IMG/VR virus record: IMGVR_UViG_3300043466_003509
Location: 1-27,231 of that record
DNA length: 27,231 nucleotides
Direction: 5' to 3' (one strand)
Source of the DNA: a virus
In this document: piece by piece, positions 16,053 through 24,120 of the stretch
Layout: every line of letters begins with the position of its first letter
How positions within the stretch are numbered: the stretch's first letter is position 1
Position numbers and translations under genes: made by a program
Notes under the pieces: model-generated
What the model was told of the DNA's origin: nothing
Database searches by the model: none
What the model saw: only the letters and a program-made list of their open reading frames with translations

Positions 16053-16526
16053 TTATTTGTAATTCTTTACAAAAGTAAGTGTATCCAGTCTGAACCCATT
16101 ATTTAAATAAAAACCTTGAACTCTTGGATCTCCTCCATTGCACATATAATTGCAAGATAGAAAATCTATATTTAATTCTTTAATCAGGTTCTCTACTGCT
16201 TGAAGGACTTTTACGCCACCAAGCTGAGACTTGTCAACAGTAATCCACACAATTTCATTAAGGCCAAGCTTTCCACAAGCCCAGTCCTCTGTGATCATTC
16301 CAGCAAAAAGAGAGACTGGCTGCTTGTCTTTTTCGTAATTAATAAAAATTACCGCATTCTGTTTAAATACCAAAAGAAGCTGAATTAGCTGATCTCGCAG
16401 ATGGTCGAGATTCCAGTCTCCTGCGATATGTTTTTGATGACTGATGACTTTAGCCAGCCTTTCGCCTTTTTTCATTATTTCTAATGCTTGGCGAAGTTCT
16501 GTAGCGCTGGTAATTCTTTTGGTCAT
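16053..16526 (-). CDS. GNAT-family N-acetyltransferase
   Basis: A 157-residue protein of usual GNAT length. The central part 'LGLNEIVWITVDKSQLGG' followed by 'KVLQAVENLIKEL' looks like strand 4, the pyrophosphate-binding loop (degenerate Q/RxxGxG) and the helix after it. The end 'VQGFYLNNGFRLDTLTFVK' is the typical GNAT closing 'FYxxxGF'. The family moves an acetyl group from acetyl-CoA to an amine; the substrate here is unknown. It has many Cys residues (CNYMCNGG) near the would-be active site. It sits upstream of nrdA on the same strand and four bases after the stop of the preceding gene (16531-17304). The ATG is preceded by AAAATT rather than a Shine-Dalgarno sequence. Confidence 0.7.
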   Translation of the reverse strand: MTKRITSATELRQALEIMKKGERLAKVISHQKHIAGDWNLDHLRDQLIQLLLVFKQNAVIFINYEKDKQPVSLFAGMITEDWACGKLGLNEIVWITVDKSQLGGVKVLQAVENLIKELNIDFLSCNYMCNGGDPRVQGFYLNNGFRLDTLTFVKNYK

Positions 16527-16530
16527 AATT

Positions 16531-17304
16531 TTATTTTACAAACTTTAGCAGAGTGCGCGCATCTTTTGCAGGAATATCGCTCCAAGATTTCCAATTCTTA
16601 GCTTCTTCATTTCTATAGGTCTCTGACTTCCAAAGCTCTCTAAGCCATTCCTTGAAGTCGGGCCATTCTGCTCCAGAGTGGCAATGGGAAGAGTCAGCAA
16701 ACTTCTTGGAAAGAATGCCTTGAGGCGAAACATCCGCAGAACCTTCGCTAGCAGCAGACATCTTAGCTCCGTTTCCCTTGGCGATCTCATCTTCGCCAAC
16801 GATGTGAATCCCAAGATAGTTACGAACTGTACGAACAAAAGCTCGATTGGCAGCAATGGTCTCTAAAAACTTTTGACCAAATCCATCCGTATTTTCAAAC
16901 GTAGCATTTGCTACGTCCATTGAAGCGATTACATTGAATGCATTTGCGTCAAACGATGTTTCGAAATTCTCAATCCAATCAACTTGGCAAGTTGCGACAA
17001 CATAATCATTGTCGAGCTTCGGAAAGTTAAAGCTTACTCTATTGAACCCACGAAGCTTTGCAACCTCTTTGATTCCAGCCAGCTTAATCAGAAGCTGATC
17101 ATCACGGAGACCGTCAGAAGTTTCCGGTACTGCCATATTTCTACGGGCAAACCAATCCTTGTTTGGGTAAAGGTGGGCTGGATTGACCATTGCGCGCCAA
17201 TCCACAGTCCCATCCTTTTTAAAAATATAATTAACGTTCTTGATTAAACCCTTCTCGTCACGGAGAGAGTGTGGCTTTTGTGCTGTTCCAGTTTGGTCGT
17301 TCAT
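16531..17304 (-). CDS. Phage protein of unknown function (possible recombination/annealing factor)
   Basis: A 257-residue protein I do not recognise with confidence. It is soluble with no signal peptide or membrane segment. The middle ('FLETIAANRAFVRTVRNYLG' followed by 'IHIVGEDEI') recalls the stretch in Rad52/ERF/Sak-type single-strand annealing proteins where a conserved helix with 'A-x-x-R-A-x-x-R-x-x-R' occurs; this is a weak resemblance only. The C-terminal third is Trp-rich and charged ('WPDFKEWLRELWKSE', 'NWKSWSDIPAKDARTL'). The chosen start overlaps the upstream glycosyltransferase gene by 47 bp; the next in-frame Met (residue 39) would remove that overlap but would also cut into what looks like an ordered domain. 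Proximity to RNR and a putative ssDNA-binding-like gene would fit DNA metabolism. Confidence 0.5.
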   Translation of the reverse strand: MNDQTGTAQKPHSLRDEKGLIKNVNYIFKKDGTVDWRAMVNPAHLYPNKDWFARRNMAVPETSDGLRDDQLLIKLAGIKEVAKLRGFNRVSFNFPKLDNDYVVATCQVDWIENFETSFDANAFNVIASMDVANATFENTDGFGQKFLETIAANRAFVRTVRNYLGIHIVGEDEIAKGNGAKMSAASEGSADVSPQGILSKKFADSSHCHSGAEWPDFKEWLRELWKSETYRNEEAKNWKSWSDIPAKDARTLLKFVK

Positions 17305-18460
17305 CTTTTAATATGTGAAAGTGTTCTGATTCTTCCCAGAAGTCAGGAGTGTCTACGACTTTTGAGAACTTGTCAAGCTTTGGTTGGTTATTTTTCCAAC
17401 TTGCTTTGCTGGCAAAGATTTTCCCATTTGAAATTATAATTTTTTCAGATGAAAAAATCCACTGTTCATCCAATTTATCTGAACCTTTCACGCTTTCTTT
17501 TGTAACGACCTCTTCCTTTTCCAGACCAAAGTCAAAGAATCTTTCGGCCAAACTGCTCCAGTTGGCGTCATTTGGAGCCGTCAAAGTTAATTTAACTCCA
17601 ATATCTCTTAGGGATTTAAGATAAATTAAATCAAACGATTGATCTACTATCAAAGTAATCCCAGAAATTTTTGATTTAATTGTGCTTAAAACATTCAAAT
17701 CGATCATTTTATTTGAAATGATATTCAAAAAACAAACTGAAGCTAGCTGCAAAAGCTTCTTCTCGTTAAATAGATAATCAAGTCTTACATTGCAAATTTT
17801 TTCTTTTACAAGAGTGGGAACTGGTCCGTCATCTGGAATAATTTCAATTGTTGGATTATGAAACGATTTGCCAATGTGGATCGTATGGATCTTGTCAAGA
17901 TCATTTGGGATTTCTAATTTGTCCAAGACTTCTTTGGCAATGATCTCTGGATTGATTTTGTTGATTTTTTTATCAGTTTCGTTTAGCGAAAACGAAGGCT
18001 TGCCATACTTAGCCCAGTCAACCTCCAAAAGTGAATGATCTTTTTTATCTCCCCAAACTGGACTACAATTTTGAGCGTAGCAATAAGAGTACAGCGCAAC
18101 AATTTTTTTGTTACATGCGCTAGCCAAATGAACAGAAAGACTATCTACACCAAGATAGATAGATGAATTTTTAATAATATACGCTAATTGATTAATTGAA
18201 GTTTTGCCCCTCAAATCAAGATCAACCCCATAAACTGATTGATCGCTAGGCACTCCAAGATGAACAATTTTATATTCTGGGGCATACTCTTTTATGAAAG
18301 AAAATACCTTGTGCCAGTAATCATACTGGCGAGAGTTGCCTTTGCCGCTGGTTTGAAATGCTACGTATTTGTCCAAAGTTATTGGATAATACTGCAAATT
18401 TATAAACGGCTTATCGATTTTAACCCCACAGGACAAAGCGTATCTATCTAAAATATGCAT
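17258..18460 (-). CDS. GT9 (heptosyltransferase-like) C-terminal half fused to an unknown domain
   Basis: A 400-residue protein if started at ATG 18460; an upstream ATG at 18514 would add 18 residues overlapping the previous gene. Residues 1-140 match the second Rossmann half of GT-B family 9 glycosyltransferases: 'YYPITLDKYVAFQTSGKG', then 'YLGVDSLSVHLASACNKK', 'IVALYS', 'NCSPVWG', with the nucleotide-sugar-site Asp106 and His111. The first Rossmann half is missing here and is found at the C-terminus of the adjacent gene (18462-20363), one base away. Residues 140-400 are an unrecognised alpha/beta domain ('ISGITLIVDQSFDLIYLKSL'). Together with its neighbour it could form one active sugar transferase. 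The sugar and acceptor are unknown. Confidence 0.75.
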   Translation of the reverse strand: MHILDRYALSCGVKIDKPFINLQYYPITLDKYVAFQTSGKGNSRQYDYWHKVFSFIKEYAPEYKIVHLGVPSDQSVYGVDLDLRGKTSINQLAYIIKNSSIYLGVDSLSVHLASACNKKIVALYSYCYAQNCSPVWGDKKDHSLLEVDWAKYGKPSFSLNETDKKINKINPEIIAKEVLDKLEIPNDLDKIHTIHIGKSFHNPTIEIIPDDGPVPTLVKEKICNVRLDYLFNEKKLLQLASVCFLNIISNKMIDLNVLSTIKSKISGITLIVDQSFDLIYLKSLRDIGVKLTLTAPNDANWSSLAERFFDFGLEKEEVVTKESVKGSDKLDEQWIFSSEKIIISNGKIFASKASWKNNQPKLDKFSKVVDTPDFWEESEHFHILKDERPNWNSTKATLSP

Positions 18461-18461
18461 A

Positions 18462-20363
18462 TTAAGCTTTTGTATCGAATTGTATAATGTCTTTGCCGTT
18501 ATGTTGATAATCAAAAACTTTTTGAGTTCCTACGTGCGGAAGGAAAGCGATGTCAAAATACCCCTCTCCCCCAGCATGGCCCTCCATAGTCAAAAGATTT
18601 TCCATAAACGGACTGAAGACTATCTTTTTGTGAATATATGGATTGCAATCAAGGATTTCAAAAAATTCTGGCTTTGTAGAAAAGTATATGTTATAATTTG
18701 GATAGATTTTTTTAATTGATGGAAGCAGGGAGGTGCAGAGAAAAACATCTCCTGCGCTTTGTGGAATAGCGAATAAAATTCTTCTTCCTTTGTCATCTTT
18801 ATCCAAGAGATCTGAAAGCTCAACTCTAGTATTTTCTTGATTCTCTTTGATGGCTGTCTGCTTAAAATAATTTAAAATATTTTCTTTAGAGATGCCATTT
18901 TTTATTTGGTTGAGCCAGCTTTTGACGCCGCTGTCTTCGGAGTCAACATTTGTTTTGAGAATATTCTTATACAAATCAATTATCCAACTAGTGTCATCGT
19001 TTGATTGCGGGGGCTCATAGTTAGGGTTTCGAAGCTCAAAAGATGAAGAATAATTCCACGAAATAGGCGGCGCTTCGTCTATAATTTTTTCTATTTGCTT
19101 GCCAATGACTTCAGCAGAAAGATTGTCCAAGACGAACTGTCTTCCCCTTTTGCCAATTTCATTGCGCTTAGAAACTGGCATGAAAGCGACTCTTTCTAAC
19201 TTATCTGCGATAGACTCTGGAAGAGTAGTCGCTTTAATAAAGTTCGTGCCAGGTTCATAATACGGCTTCCAAGAAAGAGGCATGCCCCCGCTTTCATCAG
19301 TGCAAAAATCTTCTCCACAAGAATAGTTGGTAACGAGAGTAATTAATTCTGTAAGTTTTGCTTCTGTTACTGGAATTTCCTGCCCACCACTAGTAAATGG
19401 GTGGCAATAAACGTCCATCAGATTATAAACTTCGTTAAGTTGTTCTTCGCTTACGCCATTGTGGATATTTGTGGTTTCCACCGTATCTTTCCCATCGCAA
19501 AGTCTGCATGCAATTTTTTGACCGCAAAAAGGTTTAATGTCATACTGCCTGCATTTTTTGCAGAAGTAAGTAGTTAGGACATCAGAGTTCTCAATCCCGT
19601 TGTCTTTAATTAGTCTTTGAATATCCCAACCTTCTGACCAGTGAGTGTGCAGAAGAAGTTTAGGTTTGAGCTTTGGATTTTTATCTTTAAAAATCTTAAA
19701 GCCCTGCATTAAATTTGGAACGCTTTTTCTTAATTGGTTCCTAAAAACAAAACCAATAATAAACTCATCCGTCAATCCAAACTCTTTTCTTAAAAGTTTT
19801 CTTTGTTCATCTTTGTGTCGAAAAAAGCATGACGTTTCTGTTGCTCCTCTCAATGTTTTAATTGATCCTTCTGGGAGCCCAAGTCTTTTGACCTCTTTTT
19901 CGACAAATGCGCTCCAAGCATAATAATGCTTTACTTTTGGAATGATTTTAAGCGCATCTGGGTAGATTGGCAAAGAATCAAGAGTTGTCCATACCATACA
20001 ATTTTCATTCCACCATTTCTTCTCGACCAATGGGGACAACGCCCAAATATCCTCTACTCCAATATAAAAATCAGGCTTCGCTTCTTTAATTAATTCGTCT
20101 ATTTCAATTACTCCATAGCTAGCCATTCTGATCTTTGTTTGATCAGAAGAAAGTGCCTGTAGTTTCCCCTGTTCTGGAAGAGTGCCAAAAGCCTTCCAAG
20201 GAAGGGTCTTTAGGTCTTCGGCATTCTTAGTCTTTGAATTGGCAAACTCGATGATGTTGTATTTGCCAGTTCGATAAAGATATCTCAAAACATTTTTAGC
20301 GTTCTTGCCGAATCCTGTAAACATTCGGCTATGATTGCTATGGAAAACTACAGTCTTTTTCAT
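18462..20363 (-). CDS. Multidomain glycosyltransferase: GT4-like, zinc ribbon, DUF4214, GT9 N-terminal half
   Basis: A 633-residue protein. Residues 1-430 look like a GT-B retaining glycosyltransferase of the GT4 type ('HSNHSRMFTGFGKNAKNVL', 'IIGFVFRNQLRKSVPNLMQG', 'YCHPFTSGGQEIPVTEAK'). A cysteine cluster lies inside it (Cys268, 271, 280, 286, 289) that looks like a zinc ribbon. Residues 458-506 fit DUF4214 ('IIDLYKNILKTNVDSEDSG' then 'VKSWLNQIKNGISKENIL'), often found in surface glycan proteins. Residues 526-633 match the N-terminal Rossmann half of GT9 heptosyltransferases ('RRILFAIPQSAGDVFLCTSL', 'LPSIKKIYPNYNIYF'). The stop falls at the inter-domain linker of that fold. It overlaps the upstream gene by four bases (ATGA). 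It probably transfers sugars to a phage or host component. Confidence 0.75.
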   Translation of the reverse strand: MKKTVVFHSNHSRMFTGFGKNAKNVLRYLYRTGKYNIIEFANSKTKNAEDLKTLPWKAFGTLPEQGKLQALSSDQTKIRMASYGVIEIDELIKEAKPDFYIGVEDIWALSPLVEKKWWNENCMVWTTLDSLPIYPDALKIIPKVKHYYAWSAFVEKEVKRLGLPEGSIKTLRGATETSCFFRHKDEQRKLLRKEFGLTDEFIIGFVFRNQLRKSVPNLMQGFKIFKDKNPKLKPKLLLHTHWSEGWDIQRLIKDNGIENSDVLTTYFCKKCRQYDIKPFCGQKIACRLCDGKDTVETTNIHNGVSEEQLNEVYNLMDVYCHPFTSGGQEIPVTEAKLTELITLVTNYSCGEDFCTDESGGMPLSWKPYYEPGTNFIKATTLPESIADKLERVAFMPVSKRNEIGKRGRQFVLDNLSAEVIGKQIEKIIDEAPPISWNYSSSFELRNPNYEPPQSNDDTSWIIDLYKNILKTNVDSEDSGVKSWLNQIKNGISKENILNYFKQTAIKENQENTRVELSDLLDKDDKGRRILFAIPQSAGDVFLCTSLLPSIKKIYPNYNIYFSTKPEFFEILDCNPYIHKKIVFSPFMENLLTMEGHAGGEGYFDIAFLPHVGTQKVFDYQHNGKDIIQFDTKA

Positions 20364-20812
20364 TCAGAAAGATCGAATGACTTACGGAGATAGTTCTCTA
20401 AGTATTGGGCAATAAGCTCGCCTTCTCCAAGCTCAAAACCAATAAGAAATGATTGTTCGCCTTTCTTGATGGAAAAAGAAAGAGCAGCGTCGCCATTCTT
20501 CTTTTGATAAGGCCCAAACATAATAGATGTAGTAGAGCCTTGAAAGGCGTGAACCGTCGAGAACTTTGATCCAAGACGGACTGCTCGGATAATGGACGCA
20601 GCCTCGGCTTCATTAAACTTTAGAGAAGCGGTCTTCTCTGGGTTCTTTGCATTTTCGCTAAAAGAACCTTTCTTTGTCTGATCGTTCCAGCCAGCTTGCT
20701 TAATAAAGCTGACATAAAGATCTACACCCTTTTCTTCCTTCTTGTCTACCGTATTAAAGGATACGGCTGTACCTGTATTCGATCTATTTGGTTTATAAAA
20801 ATTAAGGCGCAT
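20360..20812 (-). CDS. Putative ssDNA-binding (PC4/Whirly-like) protein
   Basis: A 150-residue soluble protein. The layout of strands, 'ASLKFNEAEAASIIRAVRLG', 'STVHAFQGSTTSIMFGPYQK', 'LSFSIKKGEQSFLIGF' and a final helix 'GELIAQYLENYLRK', resembles small nucleic-acid-binding proteins of the PC4/Whirly/PUR type: beta strands followed by a C-terminal helix. I recognise this as a pattern, not as a firm family match. Position next to possible recombination and nucleotide genes fits. The ATG lies within the 3' arm of a strong hairpin (20806-20842), which suggests translational control. It overlaps the downstream glycosyltransferase gene by four bases (ATGA). Function confidence is low; gene confidence is high. 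Confidence 0.6.
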   Translation of the reverse strand: MRLNFYKPNRSNTGTAVSFNTVDKKEEKGVDLYVSFIKQAGWNDQTKKGSFSENAKNPEKTASLKFNEAEAASIIRAVRLGSKFSTVHAFQGSTTSIMFGPYQKKNGDAALSFSIKKGEQSFLIGFELGEGELIAQYLENYLRKSFDLSE

Positions 20813-20842
20813 AAATCATCGTTTTAAGATGATAAATGCGCC
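20806..20842 (-). promoter_or_regulatory. Hairpin covering the start codon of the 150-residue gene; terminator-like
   Basis: On the minus strand, GGCGCAT pairs with ATGCGCC and ATCATC with GATGAT across a small A/T internal loop, closed by a 7-base loop (TTAAAAC). It is followed by TTAATTTTTAT. The ATG of 20360-20812 is the ATG of the 3' arm, so the folded form would hide the start codon. It could also terminate transcription from 20864-21079. Both roles can coexist. Confidence 0.6.
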
Positions 20843-20863
20843 CTTTGTCTTTTAAACTATTTA

Positions 20864-21079
20864 TTACTCTATGATTACTCTGGAAACATCCTCTTCTTTC
20901 CACTCTGTTTTCTCGTCCATTGAGCCTTCTGACTTCTTCTTCTTTCTTTTGTATTGAGAATAACAAATTGCGGCTCTTTGCTTTTGGTTTGGATACTCTT
21001 TATTCATTGTCTCTGAGCCCATGCAAGAGGCAATGAAATCATCCTCTTCTTGATTCTTTTTTGGTGTTGGTAGTGGCAT
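20864..21079 (-). CDS. Small conserved phage protein (MPLPxP / CMGSExMNKEYP motif)
   Basis: A 71-residue, highly charged protein. The N-terminus 'MPLPTPKKNQEEDDFIASCM' then 'MNKEYPNQKQRAAICYSQYK' is a pattern I associate with a small free-standing phage protein that also occurs as the leading segment of phage head-maturation proteins; the function is unknown to me. The two cysteines (Cys19 and the 'ICY' Cys) recur in that pattern. The C-terminal third is a Lys/Glu-rich low-complexity tail. The start at 21079 has no Shine-Dalgarno sequence and lies only a few bases downstream of a GTGTAAATA motif, so its transcript may be nearly leaderless. Confidence 0.65.
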   Translation of the reverse strand: MPLPTPKKNQEEDDFIASCMGSETMNKEYPNQKQRAAICYSQYKRKKKKSEGSMDEKTEWKEEDVSRVIIE

Positions 21080-21085
21080 ATAATA

Positions 21086-21094
21086 TATTTACAC
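21086..21094 (-). promoter_or_regulatory. Candidate late promoter motif GTGTAAATA
   Basis: GTGTAAATA on the minus strand, 6 bases before the ATG of 20864-21079 and within an intergenic gap of only 19 bp. It is identical to the motifs at 24097 and 24750. If it works like the T4 late element (centred near -10), transcription would start at or next to the ATG. Confidence 0.45.
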
Positions 21095-21098
21095 TGAA

Positions 21099-21581
21099 TT
21101 AAAGGTAAGGATCGGGTGCCAAGATAACCTCTGGGTCCAGCCCGATCTGAGTGGCCATACCGCGAACTGTTTGGTTATTGTTCCAAAACCAAGAAAAGCC
21201 CTCCCAAAGAAACTTTTGCTCTGCTGGGAGCGAGGCTATCAGCGCCATCAAGTCGGGTAGTTTGTTGGCTTCTAAAACTCTGCTGGTGATAGTATCCTTA
21301 GTAACTCTATAAGGTAAGACAGTGTCACGCTCCGCGATCTCTTCTGGCGTCAAAGCTTGAACCGTTACTGTATAAACCCAACCGTTCTCAATGTAAGGCT
21401 CACAGCCAACAAGCTTTTCGGTGGCTGGGTTATACTCTTTCCAGAGGTTAACCTTCATTGCGTTATTTTCGGAAAGAAAAGAGTCGTTAGGGCCGCTAGG
21501 CGGAAAGCTAGTGTTGGGAAATAAAGCTCTGTAGTCACCAACTTGAGTGACTTGACCATTGTTGATGATGGCGATATTCAT
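21099..21581 (-). CDS. Phage tail-associated protein of unknown function
   Basis: A 160-residue protein. The start 'MNIAIINNGQVTQVGDYRAL' followed by 'FPNTSFPPSGP' is a pattern I associate with small proteins encoded next to phage tail fibre genes; their role may be fibre folding or attachment, but this is not established here. The body is mixed alpha/beta with 'ALTPEEIAERDTVLPYRVT' and a helical C-terminus ('LMALIASLPAEQKFLWEGF'). It has no signal peptide. It lies two bases after the LamG-repeat fibre gene (TAATTATG) and has no Shine-Dalgarno sequence, so it is probably co-transcribed and co-translated with that fibre. A fibre chaperone is one option. Confidence 0.6.
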   Translation of the reverse strand: MNIAIINNGQVTQVGDYRALFPNTSFPPSGPNDSFLSENNAMKVNLWKEYNPATEKLVGCEPYIENGWVYTVTVQALTPEEIAERDTVLPYRVTKDTITSRVLEANKLPDLMALIASLPAEQKFLWEGFSWFWNNNQTVRGMATQIGLDPEVILAPDPYL

Positions 21582-21583
21582 AA

Positions 21584-23665
21584 TTAAAAGTCAGGGAAAG
21601 GAGCAGTGGGAGGAGTAAAATTCGAAGTATAACGAGCGACGCCTTTAGTAAGTCTAAAATCATCTATGTAACCGTTCAGTGGCCAATATACTGATGCGCC
21701 GACAAGGTTTGCTCCAACATAAACAAAGTTGGTTGAATTTGCTGGAGATGCTGTTGTGGTTCCGACAGACACTCCATTTAGGTAAAGTGTTGTAGTTGTG
21801 CCGCTCCTGCAAACTGCAACATGGTTCCAAGTGTTAAGACTAAATAAGTCTCCAGCAGTAGAAATTTGCTCAACTGATGCCACAGCATATCTTAGCACCA
21901 ATTGTCCAGACAGGCGCCGATACATTAGTCGCCAATCATGTTCCCCCTGCTGAAAAAGCGAAGATTCAGTATCAGCCAAACTATTGTTCATGCCGTAAAA
22001 CCAGCATTCGACAGTGAAATCGCCAGAACTTAAATTGGCTGATTGACCAAGTCCAGCTTTGATATAGCCATTCGTCGCAAGGTTGGTGGTGCCATTAAAA
22101 TACAATGATCCCGTCCCGTACTTTTTGACGCTAGTGCTAATCTGCGCGTTACCCACCGTCCCCAAACTACTCATCATTGCATTGTCCACAATAGAGCCAT
22201 TAGTGAATCTGCCCAAAAATGTTGTTTCTGGGATAGCTGTTAGAGGTTCAGTTGGCGGGGTAAAATTGGCAGTATATAAACATTTACCATTGATGACTCT
22301 CAAGTCAGATATAGTTCCAGTAAAGGGATAATTATAAACTCCTCCAAATACAATATCACTTGCGTTTATTCCGATTCTGCTTTGCCAAGCGCTTTGAGCG
22401 CTTCCGCTGTTTAGATTTAATTCTTTTCTAGCGACGGGGGTTGTTGTTGAAATTCCATTTATGTATATGTTAATTAAATCATTAGCCCCCCTAACTATTG
22501 CAACGTGATTCCATTGGTTGAGAATTACAGAATTGCTTGAAGTTATAAATGTGCCGCCCCAATTGTTCCAGTTTCCATTAGAGGCTTGCATAACAACTCG
22601 TCCGAGAGAATCAATAAAAACCCTCCACCCTCCATTATGCCCGCCTTGCCAATACCAATCATCAAATAGAGCGTAAAAATTACCTGAATATGCAGAAATA
22701 TAAACCCAGCACTCTGCCGTAAAAAAGCCGGCAGTTAGTTTCAAGCCTCTATTTGCCACTTGAAGCCAATCTCCGCTATTAAAATATGCACTGCCTCCAA
22801 TTCTATCTGTTCTGTATAAAGTATCTGGACCAAATGGAGAAAATCGCTGAACAGATGGGGTTCCATTTCGATTTAAAGTCAAAGATGTTGGACTTTTGTC
22901 TTCAAATCTATTTGAAGCGCAAGCTAGTATTTTAGTATTTGTGATAGCCGTAAGTGGAGTCGAAGATGGTGTAAAATTTGAAGTATAAAGCGCTGTTCCT
23001 ATAACAAGTCGCAAATTAGAAATGTGACCAGTGAATGGGTGATATATTGTGGATGCATCAAGAACTCCACCAATCACTTGCTGACCATTAGAGTTAAAGA
23101 TTGTCACATTATCTGATGTTTCTGAGCCGATTTGAACTCCATCAAGAAATGCTCTAGTAGTGCCACCAGAACGACAAAAGGCTACGTGATGCCATTTGCC
23201 AACTGTCATTGTTCCGCCATAAACCCTGACTACGTTTCCAGCAGCTAAACCAGTTGTGGAGTAAATAAAAGTAAGTCCTCCATCGGTGTCGTAGCTAAAA
23301 AAATAACCATAATTTCCATTGGTATTCCAGCGGGCAAAAAATGTAGCCCAATCAGTAGAAAAAGAAGATCCATTTGCCCAGCACTCGAATGTAAAATCTG
23401 AAGCGCCAATGTTAAGATTTGCATTGTTAGCGCTTCTTAAGTGCGCCGAACTTCCTGCAAGCGCTACACTCCATCTATCTCCATAAGGACTAAATGATCC
23501 CTGTGCTACATTTCCAGTTCTAGTGATGGCGTTATTACTTGCGCTACTGTCTAAAAACGTATTATTCTGTGCCCCGTTTGTTCCATCTCCGTGCAACAAC
23601 AGGGTTACATTTTTAAAATTCGGGTCTCTTAGCCCCGCAGAACTTCTTACGAAGTGGTGCCTCAT
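21584..23665 (-). CDS. Tail fibre/adhesin with three LamG (concanavalin A-like) domains
   Basis: A 693-residue protein built from three copies of a laminin-G/concanavalin-type lectin domain, at about residues 18-240, 250-478 and 482-690. Each copy has the strand 'FT(F/V)ECW' or 'FFTAECWVY', a central 'WHHVAFCRSGG' or 'WNHVAICRSGT', 'YLNG' or 'YING', and closes with a variant of 'LYTSNFTPSSTPLTAI' (second copy 'LYTANFTPPTEPLTAI', third 'RYTSNFTPPTAPFPDF'). Such domains bind sugars or proteins, so this is most likely a receptor-binding fibre or tail decoration. There is no signal peptide. It overlaps the upstream gene by four bases (ATGA) and is followed two bases later by a small gene. Base composition is more GC-rich than the tail-tip operon. 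Confidence 0.8.
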   Translation of the reverse strand: MRHHFVRSSAGLRDPNFKNVTLLLHGDGTNGAQNNTFLDSSASNNAITRTGNVAQGSFSPYGDRWSVALAGSSAHLRSANNANLNIGASDFTFECWANGSSFSTDWATFFARWNTNGNYGYFFSYDTDGGLTFIYSTTGLAAGNVVRVYGGTMTVGKWHHVAFCRSGGTTRAFLDGVQIGSETSDNVTIFNSNGQQVIGGVLDASTIYHPFTGHISNLRLVIGTALYTSNFTPSSTPLTAITNTKILACASNRFEDKSPTSLTLNRNGTPSVQRFSPFGPDTLYRTDRIGGSAYFNSGDWLQVANRGLKLTAGFFTAECWVYISAYSGNFYALFDDWYWQGGHNGGWRVFIDSLGRVVMQASNGNWNNWGGTFITSSNSVILNQWNHVAIVRGANDLINIYINGISTTTPVARKELNLNSGSAQSAWQSRIGINASDIVFGGVYNYPFTGTISDLRVINGKCLYTANFTPPTEPLTAIPETTFLGRFTNGSIVDNAMMSSLGTVGNAQISTSVKKYGTGSLYFNGTTNLATNGYIKAGLGQSANLSSGDFTVECWFYGMNNSLADTESSLFQQGEHDWRLMYRRLSGQLVLRYAVASVEQISTAGDLFSLNTWNHVAVCRSGTTTTLYLNGVSVGTTTASPANSTNFVYVGANLVGASVYWPLNGYIDDFRLTKGVARYTSNFTPPTAPFPDF

Positions 23666-24066
23666 AAAACGTTGCCAACTAAAGCGCCGTAAATTCTAGT
23701 GTCGATCTTCCAGAATTGCAATACAGTATACCCAGTCGCCGCCAAAACTGGCGCGTTGCCGCCAACCCAACTAACACCGCTAATTGAGCCTGTGCCCCAA
23801 GTTGCTCCTGTCCAAGTCAAAGCGTAGCCGCTACCGTCATCCACCATCAAAGTAACGCTTTCGCCTGCAAGAAAGTTAGTAGCTTGCGGACTGCGGTTTG
23901 CGGCAAGAGCAACCAATTGAATCGACCCATTGCCCGGATCAACTTCAAACCCAACACCGTCATTGATTGTGTAGATATCTTCCTTTATTGTCCCAACGAT
24001 AACTGGGTCTGTAAGTGGGCTTTGAGCGCTTACCAATCCTGCGGGTGCTAATGAGGTCAGGTTCAT
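23662..24066 (-). CDS. Beta-rich phage tail/fibre protein
   Basis: A 134-residue protein. The sequence 'DGVGFEVDPGNGSIQLVALA' followed by 'FLAGESVTLMVDDGSGYALT' and 'GYTVLQFWKIDTRIYGALVG' matches a beta-rich module that I know from the distal ends of phage tail fibres and collar-type proteins, here as a free-standing gene. It probably forms trimeric beta-structure and attaches to, or caps, the neighbouring LamG fibre. It overlaps that gene by four bases (ATGA), indicating coupled translation. The ATG follows AATT with no Shine-Dalgarno sequence, and a GTGTAAATA motif lies 30 bases upstream. It looks more GC-rich than the tail-tip genes. Confidence 0.7.
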   Translation of the reverse strand: MNLTSLAPAGLVSAQSPLTDPVIVGTIKEDIYTINDGVGFEVDPGNGSIQLVALAANRSPQATNFLAGESVTLMVDDGSGYALTWTGATWGTGSISGVSWVGGNAPVLAATGYTVLQFWKIDTRIYGALVGNVL

Positions 24067-24096
24067 AATTAAATGGCAGAGAGGTTCATGCCTTAG

Positions 24097-24105
24097 TATT
24101 TACAC
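24097..24105 (-). promoter_or_regulatory. Candidate late promoter motif GTGTAAATA for the fibre cluster
   Basis: On the minus strand the motif sits in the palindrome TTAGTGTAAATACTAA, 30 bases before the ATG of 23662-24066, in a 54-bp gap that is otherwise non-coding. It would drive the beta-rich protein, the LamG fibre and the 160-residue gene as one operon. Confidence 0.5.
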
Positions 24106-24120
24106 TAAAATAGACTGCAA

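Noticed and set aside
17304-18514. Start of the GT9-half protein at 18514
   Set aside because: It would overlap the upstream gene by 53 bp; ATG 18460 follows the previous stop by one base and the domain begins right there.
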